A DNA stretch of 64,000 bases from Candidatus Defluviilinea gracilis (GTDB lineage: Bacteria > Chloroflexota > Anaerolineae > Anaerolineales > Villigracilaceae): NCBI GenBank assembly GCA_016716235.1, contig JADJWS010000001.1, positions 372,001 through 436,000 on the forward strand, written 5' to 3'. Position numbers and translations under genes: made by a program. Shown one piece after another: positions 42,202 through 51,119 of this stretch. The notes below the pieces were generated by a model. The model did no database searches. It was given only the letters and a program-made list of their open reading frames with translations, and had not been told where the DNA came from. The stretch's first letter is position 1, and each line of letters starts with the position of its first letter.

Positions 42202-42202
42202 T
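42174..42202 (+). promoter_or_regulatory. Promoter of the DUF5655 gene
   Basis: TTGCGT (42174-42179), 17-nt spacer, TATAAT (42197-42202). The gene starts 38 nt downstream, with AAGGAG before it. Confidence 0.65.
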
Positions 42203-42239
42203 CAGCGCAACGCAAAGTTTCACTCAAGGAGTTGACACG

Positions 42240-42812
42240 ATGATGACCTCTCTCGAAAAAGCAGTCCAGACTCAAGTAGCCAACATCCAAAAGAAAACGG
42301 GGATGACTCTCAAAGAGTTATCCGCGCTCGCCAAGAAGAGCGGGCTGACCAAACACGGCGAACTGCGCGACATGTTCAAGGAGAAGCTCGGTCTTGGTCA
42401 CGGCGACGCGAACACGCTCGTGCATGAAATTCTGAAATCGGACGGCTCGCACATGGCAGAGGGCAAAAGCGCCGATGCCGTGTTGGATGAAATTTACACG
42501 GGTGCGAAGGCGAGCTTCCGCCCCATTCATGAAAAGTTGATGAAGGCGATCGGAGAATTTGGAGAATTCGAAATCGCCCCGAAGAAGGGCTATGTGAGTC
42601 TGCGGCGCAAAAAACAATTCGCGATGATCGGACCGAAGACCAACACGCGTTTCGAAGTGGGTATCAACGCCAAAGACTTCAAAAAGAACAAACGCCTACA
42701 AGCGCAACCGTCAGGGAGCATGTGCAATTACATCGTCGCGCTTACCGACGCGAAAGAAGTGGACGCCGAATTGGTCGCGTGGATTAAATCTGCTTATGAA
42801 GGCGCGGGATAA
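42240..42812 (+). CDS. DUF4287/DUF5655 domain protein
   Basis: A 190-aa protein. Residues ~10-60 are DUF4287-like (IQKKTGMTLKELSALAKKSG, EKLGLGHGDANTLVHEIL); residues 85-185 fit DUF5655 (PIHEKLMKAIGEFGEFEIAP, KKGYVSLRRKKQFAMIGP, FEVGINAKDF). Such two-domain proteins are common in soil and freshwater bacteria; function unknown. Confidence 0.8.
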   Translation: MMTSLEKAVQTQVANIQKKTGMTLKELSALAKKSGLTKHGELRDMFKEKLGLGHGDANTLVHEILKSDGSHMAEGKSADAVLDEIYTGAKASFRPIHEKLMKAIGEFGEFEIAPKKGYVSLRRKKQFAMIGPKTNTRFEVGINAKDFKKNKRLQAQPSGSMCNYIVALTDAKEVDAELVAWIKSAYEGAG

Positions 42813-42829
42813 ATAATCGCACAAGAGTC

Positions 42830-43501
42830 ATGAAATTATTGCTTACTTCTGCGGGCATCAGGAATACCAGCATTCAAAACACACTCGTTGAATTACTGGG
42901 CAAACCAATTGCCGACTCCAATGCTCTCTGCATCCCCACTGCGGGATATGGTCACCCTCAAGTCAATCCTGGCATGGCATGGCGCTTCATCAGCGGACAA
43001 GAGCCCAGAACCCCCATGTGCGAATTGGGCTGGAAGTCATTGGGAGTCCTTGAACTCACCGCGTTGCCCAGCATTGACAAAGAACGCTGGGTCTCGTGGG
43101 TGCAAGAGACAGATGTTCTGCTGGTGAATGGAGGCGATCCTTTATATCTGTGCCATTGGATGAAACAGTCTGGGCTGGCGGAACTTCTTCCGTCACTGCG
43201 CGAGACCGTTTGGGTTGGGTTGAGCGGAGGAAGCATGGTGATGTCCCCGCGCATCGGAGCGGATTTCGTCAATTGGAAAGCGCCCACTGGCGGCGATGAA
43301 ACGTTGGGAGTTGTGGACTTCTCGATCTTTCCGCATCTGGATCATCCAGACCTGCCTGAAAACACCATGGCAGATGCAGAAAAATGGGCGGCAGGCATGT
43401 CTGTGCCGTGCTACGCGATTGACGATGAAACCGCCATCAAGGTGGTGGACGGAACTGCCGAGGTTGTTTCTGAGGGACACTGGAAATTGTTTGCGCGCTG
43501 A
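42830..43501 (+). CDS. S51 peptidase E-like protein
   Basis: A 223-aa class I glutamine-amidotransferase-fold protein of the peptidase E kind. NGGDPLYL and the nucleophile elbow GLSGGSMVM are in place, with LDHP and a terminal AIDDETAIKV. Peptidase E hydrolyses Asp-X dipeptides; the exact activity here is not certain. It follows the DUF5655 gene by 17 nt. Confidence 0.75.
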   Translation: MKLLLTSAGIRNTSIQNTLVELLGKPIADSNALCIPTAGYGHPQVNPGMAWRFISGQEPRTPMCELGWKSLGVLELTALPSIDKERWVSWVQETDVLLVNGGDPLYLCHWMKQSGLAELLPSLRETVWVGLSGGSMVMSPRIGADFVNWKAPTGGDETLGVVDFSIFPHLDHPDLPENTMADAEKWAAGMSVPCYAIDDETAIKVVDGTAEVVSEGHWKLFAR

Positions 43502-43617
43502 TCGGGATTCTCAAGTTCGATTCTCTAACTTTCACCCAAATAATCGTCTGCCAGCTTAAAAAGCGGCTGTCTTTTTGTAACTTTTTCGCGTTCGGGGGAT
43601 AATATCTATGTAACGGC
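43502..43617. other. Intergenic with ECF-type promoter candidate
   Basis: Contains an AGCTTAAAAAGCGGCT hairpin (43553-43568) and TGTAAC (43576-43581), an ECF -35-like word, upstream of the sigma-factor start. Autoregulation by the sigma factor is plausible, not shown. Confidence 0.35.
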
Positions 43618-44112
43618 ATGGTCACTAATTTTCATGAACTGTACCAGAAGTACTCACAGGATGTGTACCGCTTTGCCTATTGGGTATGCGGCAACTCGCA
43701 GGACGCCGAGGACATTACCGCCGAAACCTTTGTCCGCGCGTTGACCTCCTCCGCAGAAATCCGATCCGAGACCGTCAAAGGCTACCTGCTGACCATCGCA
43801 AAAAATCTGGCATACAAAAAATCGAGGCGCGAGAAAAGGTTGATTTCATTAGACGAAGAGAACATCGAATCTGATTCGCGCCCAGCCCAACAGGCGGAAG
43901 ATTCGGCAAGCGTGCGAACCGCCATGCGTTTTATCCAAACGCTTCCAGATGCGGATCGTATGGCATTGATATTAAGGATTGGACACAACCTGCCCTACGA
44001 GGAGATCGCCGCCATGTTGAATATTTCGCTTACCGCGGCAAAAGTCAAAGTACACCGCGCGAGAATCAAATTGACTGAATACGTGCAAGAACAAGAGGAA
44101 CCGCAACCATGA
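43618..44112 (+). CDS. ECF-type RNA polymerase sigma factor
   Basis: A 164-aa ECF sigma factor. Region 2 reads FHELYQKYSQDVYRFAYWVC and DAEDITAETFVRAL; region 4 is DRMALILRIGHNLPYEEIAA plus TAAKVKVHRARIKL. It overlaps the next gene (ATGA), which should encode its partner. Confidence 0.9.
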   Translation: MVTNFHELYQKYSQDVYRFAYWVCGNSQDAEDITAETFVRALTSSAEIRSETVKGYLLTIAKNLAYKKSRREKRLISLDEENIESDSRPAQQAEDSASVRTAMRFIQTLPDADRMALILRIGHNLPYEEIAAMLNISLTAAKVKVHRARIKLTEYVQEQEEPQP

Positions 44113-44519
44113 AAATCACACGCGACATCATCACCGACCTGTTACCCGTCTATCTTGCGGACGAAGCGAGCGCAGACACCCGCGCCCTCGTCGAGGATTT
44201 TTTCAAGCAAGATCCTGAATTTGCGAAACTGGCGCTCAAGCGGGAACATCCGCTTGAACAGCCGCCGATCAATCTAACAAAGGAAAACGAAATGAAAACA
44301 CTTGAAAGAACGAAAAAACTCCTGACCAAACGATCATGGTATATGGGCTTCGCGATCTTCTTCACCTTATTGCCCTTGTCTATCAGAGGAGACGAACAAG
44401 GCATATATTGGATGTGGGCAGGCACGCCTATGATCCCCATTGCAAGCATTGTGGTCGCCGTCATCATGTGGATTTCCTACGCGAGAACGAACCACAAATT
44501 GAACGGCTCCGACCTGTAG
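44109..44519 (+). CDS. Putative membrane anti-sigma factor
   Basis: A 136-aa protein coupled to the sigma gene. The first ~60 residues are an anti-sigma-like helical domain (DIITDLLPVYLADEASADTR) without the HxxxCxxC zinc motif; two membrane segments follow (MGFAIFFTLLPLSI, PIASIVVAVIMWISY). It probably holds the sigma factor at the membrane. Confidence 0.7.
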   Translation: MKITRDIITDLLPVYLADEASADTRALVEDFFKQDPEFAKLALKREHPLEQPPINLTKENEMKTLERTKKLLTKRSWYMGFAIFFTLLPLSIRGDEQGIYWMWAGTPMIPIASIVVAVIMWISYARTNHKLNGSDL

Positions 44520-44539
44520 GCAAGAGCGGTCGCCTTTCC

Positions 44540-45797
44540 CTACCCCTCTTCTTCAAGGAGAGGGGACACCGCCTCCGCTTCATCCTCAGACTTCGAGTTG
44601 GCGCGGCTGACGAAGAACAGCGCGGGCGTCAACAGCAGTCCCGACGCGGCAAGCGACGCGACAGCGGAACTCGCCGCGGCGATCACTGCGACGATGGGTC
44701 CGCCCAGCATCTGCCCAATCGCATCCACCTGACCGAACATCGAGTGAACTGTCGCGCGGACTTTTGAATCCAGTTTCTGGTTCACCCACGCGGTTTGCAG
44801 AGGAATGCGAACGTCGCGCAACGCGTCGAGGACGAGGTATAACGCGAGACTGAGGAAGAGCAGAGGAGAGAGGGCAAACCCCAACATGGCAACGGAGATC
44901 AGCGCGGTAACAACAAACATCGCGCGTCCGATCGCGATTGGGTTGGTTGAGTCGACTCGTTTTTCGACAACGTGAACCGCGAAGATGGTCAGAAGCGCGC
45001 CTGCCGCGCGAAGAACGGCAAAGAACGCCACTTGATTGTTTCCAAACAAAATCGGCAGGCTGAATTGATCCAACAAATGTTTTACCCACAGACGGTCGAA
45101 GCCCTCGCTGTAGATCCCGTAGAATAACCCAACGCCGACAATGCTCATCAAACGCGGCTTGGAGCGGACCGCCTCCGCGCCCTGTTTGAAGGTATGCCAC
45201 ATGTGTTGCCAGGTGTTGCGGTCTTCGCGCGGGGTGGGATGAAAATTTTTCTCGGGCATGATGAAGATCAGGATCACGCCGATCGACAGTACGCCCCCCG
45301 CGCCGACGAGGATGGGCATGGCAACATTGTTCACGCCAACCAGCGCGGCAAGCGTCATGCCGATCAACGACGCGTATAAACCAACGCGCATGCCGCGCAG
45401 AAATAATTTATTGGCATCCTCTTCGCCGATCTCATCAGTGATCCACGCTTGTGTTGCGCCGCTGGTGAAGGTGTAGCCCAACCCCCAAATGATCTGCGCG
45501 AGTAGAATCGGGATGAACGCGGGGAAGAGTCCCCTCCACGAGAAAGCCGATGCCCATCAACACATAGCCGATGATGATCGAAAGCCTGCGCGAATACACG
45601 TCTGCCACGATGCCTGTCGGCACTTCAAACACAAATGCTGAAATTTCCAGCGCCGTGCCGACGAGGATCAATTGAACAGGTGTCAGCCCCGCAATGGTCG
45701 CTTCATACAATGATGTGACGACGAACATCATCGAGAAGCACGCGGAGGCGGCGAACTCGATAAAGAGGTAGACGCGGGATGGGGAGATGCGATTCAC
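44540..45797 (-). pseudogene. MFS transporter with one frameshift
   Basis: The first 4 helices run from ATG 45797 (YLFIEFAASACFSMMFVV, GIVADVYSRRLSIIIGYVL). Near 45528, after FLVEG, a run GAGGGGACTC has one G more than the frame needs; removing it restores LFPAFIPILLAQIIWGLGYT and links to the second frame, which continues to 44540 with eight more helices. The C-terminal SPLLEEEG comes from a repeat. A one-base homopolymer change is also a typical assembly error, so the gene may be intact in the organism. Confidence 0.8.
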
Positions 45798-45836
45798 AAA
45801 AACAGAGATTGGAGATTAGAGACTGGGGATTCGAGA

Positions 45837-46442
45837 CTAGAGAATGGATTTGAGTTGCTTCAATACGGATTCGACTTCCGTGAATTGGATGCCCTTCATG
45901 CCGAGTCTTTCGCAGGCTTCGATGTTTGCGGGCATGTCGTCCACGAACACCGCTTCGTTCGGCTTGACTTGCAGTTGATCCAATGCGATGCGGTAGATCT
46001 TCTCGTCTGGCTTTGCCACTTTCACTTCGGCCGAGATGACGATGGAGTCGAACACGTCGGCGAATTTTTCGCGTTCCATATAGGCGCGCAAACCGTCCCA
46101 CGCGTTCGAGATGGCGCCCACTTTGCGCTTCGGCTTGAGCGACCGCATAAACTCCAGCAAGTTTCGGTCGATGATGTCGCCGCCGAAAAATTCCTCCCGC
46201 ACGCGCATAACCTCGTTGGCAGGCAGTTTGAGAGCCTTCATCACATTCAGCCAGTGTTCCTGTTCGGTGATCTCCCCCACCGAGGCGCGCGCCGCCGAAC
46301 TGTTCGACCCTCCGCCGAAGACGAGCTTCTCGATGTCTTCGTAATCCATGCCAAATTGCTCAGCGAGCCTTTGGCGCGGCGCCTGATGCTCAGTGCGGAC
46401 GATCACTCCGCCGAGGTCAAAGAATACAGCGCGGATGGTCAT
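45837..46442 (-). CDS. HAD-superfamily hydrolase
   Basis: A 201-aa HAD hydrolase of the epoxide-hydrolase/phosphoglycolate-like subfamily: FFDLGGVIV (here the second motif-I Asp is replaced: DLGG), AISNAWDGLRAYM, AKPDEKIYRIALDQLQ and FVDDMPANIEAC. The missing second Asp of DxD suggests it is not a standard phosphatase. It overlaps the next gene upstream by 4 nt. Confidence 0.82.
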   Translation of the reverse strand: MTIRAVFFDLGGVIVRTEHQAPRQRLAEQFGMDYEDIEKLVFGGGSNSSAARASVGEITEQEHWLNVMKALKLPANEVMRVREEFFGGDIIDRNLLEFMRSLKPKRKVGAISNAWDGLRAYMEREKFADVFDSIVISAEVKVAKPDEKIYRIALDQLQVKPNEAVFVDDMPANIEACERLGMKGIQFTEVESVLKQLKSIL

Positions 46443-46798
46443 TTCTTTTTTGCCGCCGATGTCTTCGCAGGATTTTTTTTCTCGGCTACTTGTTTCTTTG
46501 CGACAGTCGGCTGAGGATTCGATTCGGCTGGGGAAACAGGAGCAGGCTCAGGCGCGGGAAGAGGCGCCTCATTCTGCGGGTGAGCCTGCATCTCCGCCTC
46601 GAACTGTTTCAACGCCTCGCGCCAGTTCGGGAAGAATATCTCCATGCGTTTGCGCTCGACACGTGTGGCGCGCCGACAGCGCGGACAGTGCGCGTCGTAG
46701 TGAGTCAGTTTATGCGCGTCCATTTCCTGCAGGGCGTCGAGCATTTGCACGCGGCTGAGGGTGTAGGGTGTTTGGCAAAACGAACATTTGATGTTCAT
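46439..46798 (-). CDS. Zinc-ribbon protein with basic tail
   Basis: A 119-aa protein: CSFC and CPRC form a zinc ribbon in the first 45 residues, then a FFPNWREALKQFEAEM helix and a Pro/Lys/Ala-rich tail (KKNPAKTSAAKKK). ATG 46798 has AAGGAG 5 nt ahead. Nucleic-acid binding is likely from composition. Confidence 0.65.
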   Translation of the reverse strand: MNIKCSFCQTPYTLSRVQMLDALQEMDAHKLTHYDAHCPRCRRATRVERKRMEIFFPNWREALKQFEAEMQAHPQNEAPLPAPEPAPVSPAESNPQPTVAKKQVAEKKNPAKTSAAKKK

Positions 46799-46819
46799 GG
46801 TGTCTCCTTGTGGGGAAAT

Positions 46820-46915
46820 AAACCTGACAGGTTTTCTCAAGAACCGAGTCGGGAGTGTGGACTGCGAAGCAGAATTACTTGATCGAGCATGGCTTCGCGG
46901 AAACCTGTCAGGTTT
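46820..46915. repeat. Inverted repeat AAACCTGACAGGTTT
   Basis: AAACCTGACAGGTTT (46820-46834) and AAACCTGTCAGGTTT (46901-46915) are exact reverse complements, each nearly self-complementary. It fills the gap between the zinc-ribbon and GNAT genes. Confidence 0.7.
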
Positions 46916-46934
46916 TATATTGATTAAGTATAGC

Positions 46935-47936
46935 CTATTCTTGCATTTCAAACTCGCGTCCGGGGCGCAGTTCTTTTTCAACGATGATATCTTCGACATC
47001 CACTTTCATGCCGACCTTTTGATAGAGCCGCGTCGCGCCGGTGGGATTCGACGCATCGACCGCCAAGCCGACGCGCGTCGTGCCGCGTGTGTAGAATTCA
47101 TTGAACGAGTGAAGCAGAAGCGCCTCCGCCAATCCGCGCTTGCGCCATGGACGCCGAACGCCAAGCGCTCCCACCCAGCCAATCCCGTTGCGGACGCGGG
47201 TTTGCGAGAAGCCCGCGATCTGGTCGTCATCCCACGCCACATGCCACAGCGAGGGATCAAAATCTTCACGCCTTATTTTTCGCATCTGCCAGTTATTGAA
47301 GTTGCCCGGCGTGTGACCCCAGTGATCTTCAAAGGCTTCCTCCTGGGCTTGAAAAAGGAGATAAGCGTGCGCGTCCACATCGAATGGCATCAATTCGATT
47401 CCATCGGGAAATGTCTTGACCTGCGGCGCTTCGGCGAGATCGATCTCCATCATCCAGTGATAACGGATAATTTGATAGCCCTCGCCTTCGAACATTCCGC
47501 GCACATTTTGATCATGGGCATTGGTTCCCGCGCGGATGTACACGCGCGCGTCGGGGTCGGCAAGTTGCATTTCACGGCGGGCGCGTTCATCGAGCGCGCG
47601 CAACATCGCCGCGCCGATCCCGCGTCCGCGAAAATCGGGATGCACATATCCATCGGCATTGAAGTAGGCATGCGCGTGGCGGCTGACGAATTCTTCGTAT
47701 CCCACCACGCGCCCGTCGGCGGTTATCGCTACCCAAGCATCGGTTTCGAGGGTGAAGCCTTCCGATTTCCATTCAGTTTCCAGTTCTTCTTGCGTCATGA
47801 TCGAAACTTCGTCGCCATCGGCGGTCAGCACATCGCGGATCAGACCGGTCACCGCGACGGCATCGCTCCATTGCGCCGGGCGCAGACGGAGAGCGGGGTC
47901 GAGCAATATTGATTCAGTTTGCAGTTTTGTTTCCAT
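46935..47936 (-). CDS. GNAT acetyltransferase, tandem domains (1)
   Basis: A 333-aa protein with two GNAT domains: the first ends with VHPDFRGRGIGAAMLRALDE (acetyl-CoA motif A), the second carries LGVRRPWRKRGLAEALLLHS. This mycothiol-synthase-like architecture is common in Chloroflexota and Actinobacteria. Substrate unknown. ATG 47936 preferred over 47954. It is the last of five GNAT genes on this strand. Confidence 0.85.
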   Translation of the reverse strand: METKLQTESILLDPALRLRPAQWSDAVAVTGLIRDVLTADGDEVSIMTQEELETEWKSEGFTLETDAWVAITADGRVVGYEEFVSRHAHAYFNADGYVHPDFRGRGIGAAMLRALDERARREMQLADPDARVYIRAGTNAHDQNVRGMFEGEGYQIIRYHWMMEIDLAEAPQVKTFPDGIELMPFDVDAHAYLLFQAQEEAFEDHWGHTPGNFNNWQMRKIRREDFDPSLWHVAWDDDQIAGFSQTRVRNGIGWVGALGVRRPWRKRGLAEALLLHSFNEFYTRGTTRVGLAVDASNPTGATRLYQKVGMKVDVEDIIVEKELRPGREFEMQE

Positions 47937-48000
47937 GTTTAACCATGCCTTCATAGAGTAAGCCGCTGATGAACAGTAGGTTTCAGCGACCTGTCAAGTT

Positions 48001-49038
48001 TCATGTTACTTCAACCACAGCCAATTCCTTACCGGGGCGGAATTCTTTTTCGTATTGATTGAACTGACGCTGGACTCGCATGCCCGCGCGTTCGTACAGT
48101 TTCAACGCGCCGGTGAGACTGCTCGCATCCACGCCGAGACCTGCGCGTTTTTTGCCGTCGGCATGGAACGCGGCGAAGGCATGTTTGAGTAAGGCGTAGC
48201 CAAGTCCATGCTTGCGCCATGCGCGGCGCACGCCGAGTTCGCCCACCCAACCCGATTCGGCATCCTCCGCGTCTTCGCGGCGGCAAATGCAGATGCCAGC
48301 CATTCGATCTCCGTCCATAGCGACGAACCACATCGCCGGGCTGTAGCCGGGATCTTCGACCATGTTATGTTTATATTCGGCAAAGCCTTTTTCAAACGGT
48401 TGTTCGATAAACCCAAAGTGGTCGTTGAAGGTATCTACGAACGTTCGATAGACTTCCTCCATTTCGGTTTCAGGATCGAACGGGCGGATGATGATCCCAT
48501 CCGGTAATGGCGGCACAACAGGCGGTGAATCCAAATCTGTGACCATGCGATAGAACGAGCGGATATGTTTCCATCCGAGTCCCTCCATGAGCGCAACACC
48601 GGTTTCGTTGTGCGCCTCTGTGCCTGTGCGCGGCGCGACGCGCAACTCTGTCGCGCATTTTTCTAATGCGATGTGCGCATGATCCTCAGCCCATGAGTTT
48701 AGATGACTCCCGATTCCCTTTCCCCAGTGACCGGGGTGCACGATCCCAAAGATCCAGGGGTGAACGGGCGGAAGTTGAGTCATCCAACATTCGATGAACC
48801 CAGCGAGAGTCCCATCTTCCGCAAAGATCATACGCATATCGGTCTCGGGATTGAATCCTTCGTTTTGCCAATCGAGGCGGAGCAATTCAGGGTCGTTCAA
48901 GTCCACGCTCCCATTCAGGCGCATGGAATGAAGGTTCAACAGATCAAAAGCGATCTTGTAATCGTCAATATATCCGCCGCGCGCGGTGTAGCCCGCAGGG
49001 AGCGGCAGAATGTTTTGTTTTTCAAGAATTGCGTTCAT
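48001..49038 (-). CDS. GNAT acetyltransferase, tandem domains (2)
   Basis: A 345-aa paralogue of the previous gene. First domain FGIVHPGHWGKGIGSHLNSW, second ELGVRRAWRKHGLGYALLKH. Same two-domain plan, overall similar but diverged. A Lys/Lys-rich purine run precedes ATG 49038. Confidence 0.85.
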   Translation of the reverse strand: MNAILEKQNILPLPAGYTARGGYIDDYKIAFDLLNLHSMRLNGSVDLNDPELLRLDWQNEGFNPETDMRMIFAEDGTLAGFIECWMTQLPPVHPWIFGIVHPGHWGKGIGSHLNSWAEDHAHIALEKCATELRVAPRTGTEAHNETGVALMEGLGWKHIRSFYRMVTDLDSPPVVPPLPDGIIIRPFDPETEMEEVYRTFVDTFNDHFGFIEQPFEKGFAEYKHNMVEDPGYSPAMWFVAMDGDRMAGICICRREDAEDAESGWVGELGVRRAWRKHGLGYALLKHAFAAFHADGKKRAGLGVDASSLTGALKLYERAGMRVQRQFNQYEKEFRPGKELAVVEVT

Positions 49039-49119
49039 TGTTTTTTTCCTTTTGTTTACCGATCTACGCTACTCAACCTTCGCGCTTGCTCGCAATGCAA
49101 TATTCTCCTAACCTTGAAA

Positions 49120-49137
49120 CGCAAGATAAATCTTGCG
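49120..49137 (-). terminator. Small hairpin after GNAT gene 3
   Basis: CGCAAGAT/ATCTTGCG with a 2-nt loop, directly after the stop of the gene at 49138; on the minus strand it is followed only by TTTC. Weak. Confidence 0.35.
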
Positions 49138-49692
49138 CTACTGTTCCGCGAGCCATTCTTCGCGCAAGACGCCCATGAACAACATGTCCCAGCGCCTGCC
49201 TTCCTTGTTCAGAAATTTCCGCATTCGTCCTTCGTGGCGGAAGCCCGCTTTTTCATAGGAGCGGATCGCGCGCGGGTTGTACTCGAACACCGCCAGCGTC
49301 ACTCGGCGCAGGTTGACTTCGAGAAATGCATATTGCAAAAGCAGTCGCATCATCTCGGTGCCATAGCCCTTGCCCCAGTTCTCGCGCTCGCCGATGGTCA
49401 AGCCGACGAACGCATCTCCGCCCGCCCAGTTGACCACATGCAGGATCATCTCGCCGATCAGGGCATCGTCTTGCAAACGCCGCACGCCGAAGAAATAGAT
49501 GCTCGCGTCGAGTTCATCCATGTCTTTCTCAATGTGCTTTGTCACACCGGTTGCAGAGGGCATCCGCGCGGGACCGGTATCCATCAACCGCCAATATTCC
49601 GAATCGCGCGTCCATCGTGAGAAGGCTTTGCCCATCTCTTCAGGGTCGTATGCCGCGAGACGCACCAACTTGCCAACGATAAGATCGTTCAT
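49138..49692 (-). CDS. RimJ/RimL-type GNAT acetyltransferase (3)
   Basis: A 184-aa enzyme: FVGLTIGERENWGKGYGTEM is the acetyl-CoA loop, with YNPRAIRSYEKAGFRHEGRM after it, typical of the RimJ/RimL group. ATG 49692 overlaps the stop of the preceding gene by 4 nt. It is close in sequence to the next gene. Confidence 0.87.
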   Translation of the reverse strand: MNDLIVGKLVRLAAYDPEEMGKAFSRWTRDSEYWRLMDTGPARMPSATGVTKHIEKDMDELDASIYFFGVRRLQDDALIGEMILHVVNWAGGDAFVGLTIGERENWGKGYGTEMMRLLLQYAFLEVNLRRVTLAVFEYNPRAIRSYEKAGFRHEGRMRKFLNKEGRRWDMLFMGVLREEWLAEQ

Positions 49693-50255
49693 TCGTCCGC
49701 CTTTTGCATCGCCAGCCATTCGTCGCGCAGGATGCCCATCCACAACGAATCGTGACGCGTCCCTTCGCGCTGAACGTCCCGGCGCGTGCGCCCTTCGAGC
49801 CGGAACCCGGCTTTCTCATAAGCCTTCAACGCGCGCGGGTTATAGTCCATCAAGCCGAGCGAGACGCGCTGCGCTCCCAATTCCATGAACGCATAACGCA
49901 CAGCCAGTTTCATCGCCTCTGTGCCGAAACCCCTGCCCCAATACTCGCGCTCGCCGATGCCGATACCAACCCACACTTCGCGGTGGATCAGGTCGCACCA
50001 TAAAACGAAAAACCCGATCAGCTTATCGTCTTCCAATGCGCGGATCGAAAAATAGTACCGCTCAGGTTTGAAGCCATTCTCAGCGGCTTTCTCGACCCAC
50101 TCTTTTACTTTGCGCGCCGAATACATCTCAGCCGGGTCGGCATCTGCCAACCGGTGGAATTCCGAATCGCGCTGCCAATTCGCCTGAATCTTCGAACGCG
50201 ACTCGGGGTCTTCCGACGTTAAGCGGACAAGTTGCCCGCGAAATAGATCGTTCAT
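49689..50255 (-). CDS. RimJ/RimL-type GNAT acetyltransferase (4)
   Basis: A 188-aa paralogue: VWVGIGIGEREYWGRGFGTE, YNPRALKAYEKAGFRLEGRT, and a C-terminal LWMGILRDEWLAMQ that the other members also share in variant form. Tandem duplication with the downstream gene is clear. Confidence 0.87.
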   Translation of the reverse strand: MNDLFRGQLVRLTSEDPESRSKIQANWQRDSEFHRLADADPAEMYSARKVKEWVEKAAENGFKPERYYFSIRALEDDKLIGFFVLWCDLIHREVWVGIGIGEREYWGRGFGTEAMKLAVRYAFMELGAQRVSLGLMDYNPRALKAYEKAGFRLEGRTRRDVQREGTRHDSLWMGILRDEWLAMQKADE

Positions 50256-50276
50256 CTTATTCTCCTTCGCTTCTTT

Positions 50277-50855
50277 CTACGGGGAAGCCTGCTTCGCCCA
50301 TTCATCCTTCAACAAGCCCATCACCAACAAATCCCAACGGCGGGCATCGCGCTCCAGAGATTTTCTCCGGCGCACTTCTTCCACAAAGCCGAACTTTTTC
50401 GCCAGCGCCAGTCCCCCCTCGTTGTACTCCGGAATGTACGCAGTGACGCGGAACATGTTCAACTCCGAAAACGCAAAGCGGAGGAGCATTTGCGCCGCTT
50501 GTGCGCCGAATCCTTTGCGGCGGTCATCGGGCGCGCCAATGCCGAGGCGGATGGTGCAGTTCCCGTTCGCCCACTCGATACGGTGGATCATCGCTTTGCC
50601 GATCAAGCGGTCATCCTCCCGCGCGCGGATCATGAAGTGATAAAAGTCCTTATCGTCCTCCATATCCTTCTCGAGCTTTTCGTAACGCTTCTTCACGATC
50701 GCCGCCGACATGGGACGCGCCGGCTCGCTCTCGTACAAGCGCAAGAACGAAGCGTCATGCGTCCACTTGGATTCGACCTCGGGGTCTTTCTCAAAGTCAA
50801 TGGGGCCGAAGCGAATATCTTTTCCTTCGAATAGTTGTGTAGCAATGCCAGACAT
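50277..50855 (-). CDS. RimJ/RimL-type GNAT acetyltransferase (5)
   Basis: A 192-aa member: IRLGIGAPDDRRKGFGAQAA, YIPEYNEGGLALAKKFGFVE, LLVMGLLKDEWAKQ. ATG 50855 has GGAG 6 nt ahead; the longer frame upstream is the repeat and leader region. First gene of the GNAT run, downstream of the leader-terminator unit. Confidence 0.85.
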   Translation of the reverse strand: MSGIATQLFEGKDIRFGPIDFEKDPEVESKWTHDASFLRLYESEPARPMSAAIVKKRYEKLEKDMEDDKDFYHFMIRAREDDRLIGKAMIHRIEWANGNCTIRLGIGAPDDRRKGFGAQAAQMLLRFAFSELNMFRVTAYIPEYNEGGLALAKKFGFVEEVRRRKSLERDARRWDLLVMGLLKDEWAKQASP

Positions 50856-50867
50856 GATTTTCTCCAT

Positions 50868-50902
50868 TTCCCCTCTCCCACAGGGAGAGAGCCAGGGTGA
50901 GG
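50868..50902. repeat. CCCTCTCC palindrome, intergenic copy
   Basis: CCCCTCTCCCACAGGGAGAG then AGCCAGGGTGAGGG. Same family as the copy inside kynU (14391-14428). Located between the leader terminator and the first GNAT gene. Confidence 0.65.
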
Positions 50903-50904
50903 GA

Positions 50905-50936
50905 AATAAAAACAGCCACGGGGACGCCGTGGCTGT
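50905..50936 (-). terminator. Attenuator-like terminator after the leader ORF
   Basis: On the minus strand ACAGCCACGG (50936-50927) pairs with CCGTGGCTGT (50921-50912), 5-nt loop, followed by TTTTTATTT. It lies between the 23-codon ORF and the first GNAT gene. Confidence 0.8.
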
Positions 50937-50955
50937 CGAATACGTAAAAAGTATC

Positions 50956-51027
50956 CTAACGATGAGCAGGCGCAATCCCGGGTCGGGTAAATTCTTGTTG
51001 ACCAACAGTGAACTTGCTGAAGAACAT
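50956..51027 (-). CDS. 23-aa leader peptide candidate
   Basis: ATG 51027 is preceded by AAGGAGG at good spacing. The product is MFFSKFTVGQQEFTRPGIAP followed by AHR. It has its own promoter (51096-51067), then a terminator 20 nt after its stop. The unit looks like an attenuation leader for the GNAT run, or a free-standing small protein gene. No codon run for one amino acid is obvious, which argues against classic amino-acid attenuation. Confidence 0.5.
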   Translation of the reverse strand: MFFSKFTVGQQEFTRPGIAPAHR

Positions 51028-51066
51028 GGGTCGCGCCTCCTTCCTTGAAAATTTTGTACGGGCGCG

Positions 51067-51096
51067 AGTGTAACATGCCGGCAGATTCCCCGTCAA
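51067..51096 (-). promoter_or_regulatory. Promoter of the leader unit
   Basis: On the minus strand TTGACG (51096-51091), 18-nt spacer, TACACT (51072-51067), followed by a ~40-nt leader to the ATG at 51027. Confidence 0.6.
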
Positions 51097-51119
51097 GACA
51101 CTAGAAAGGCAAAATCTAA

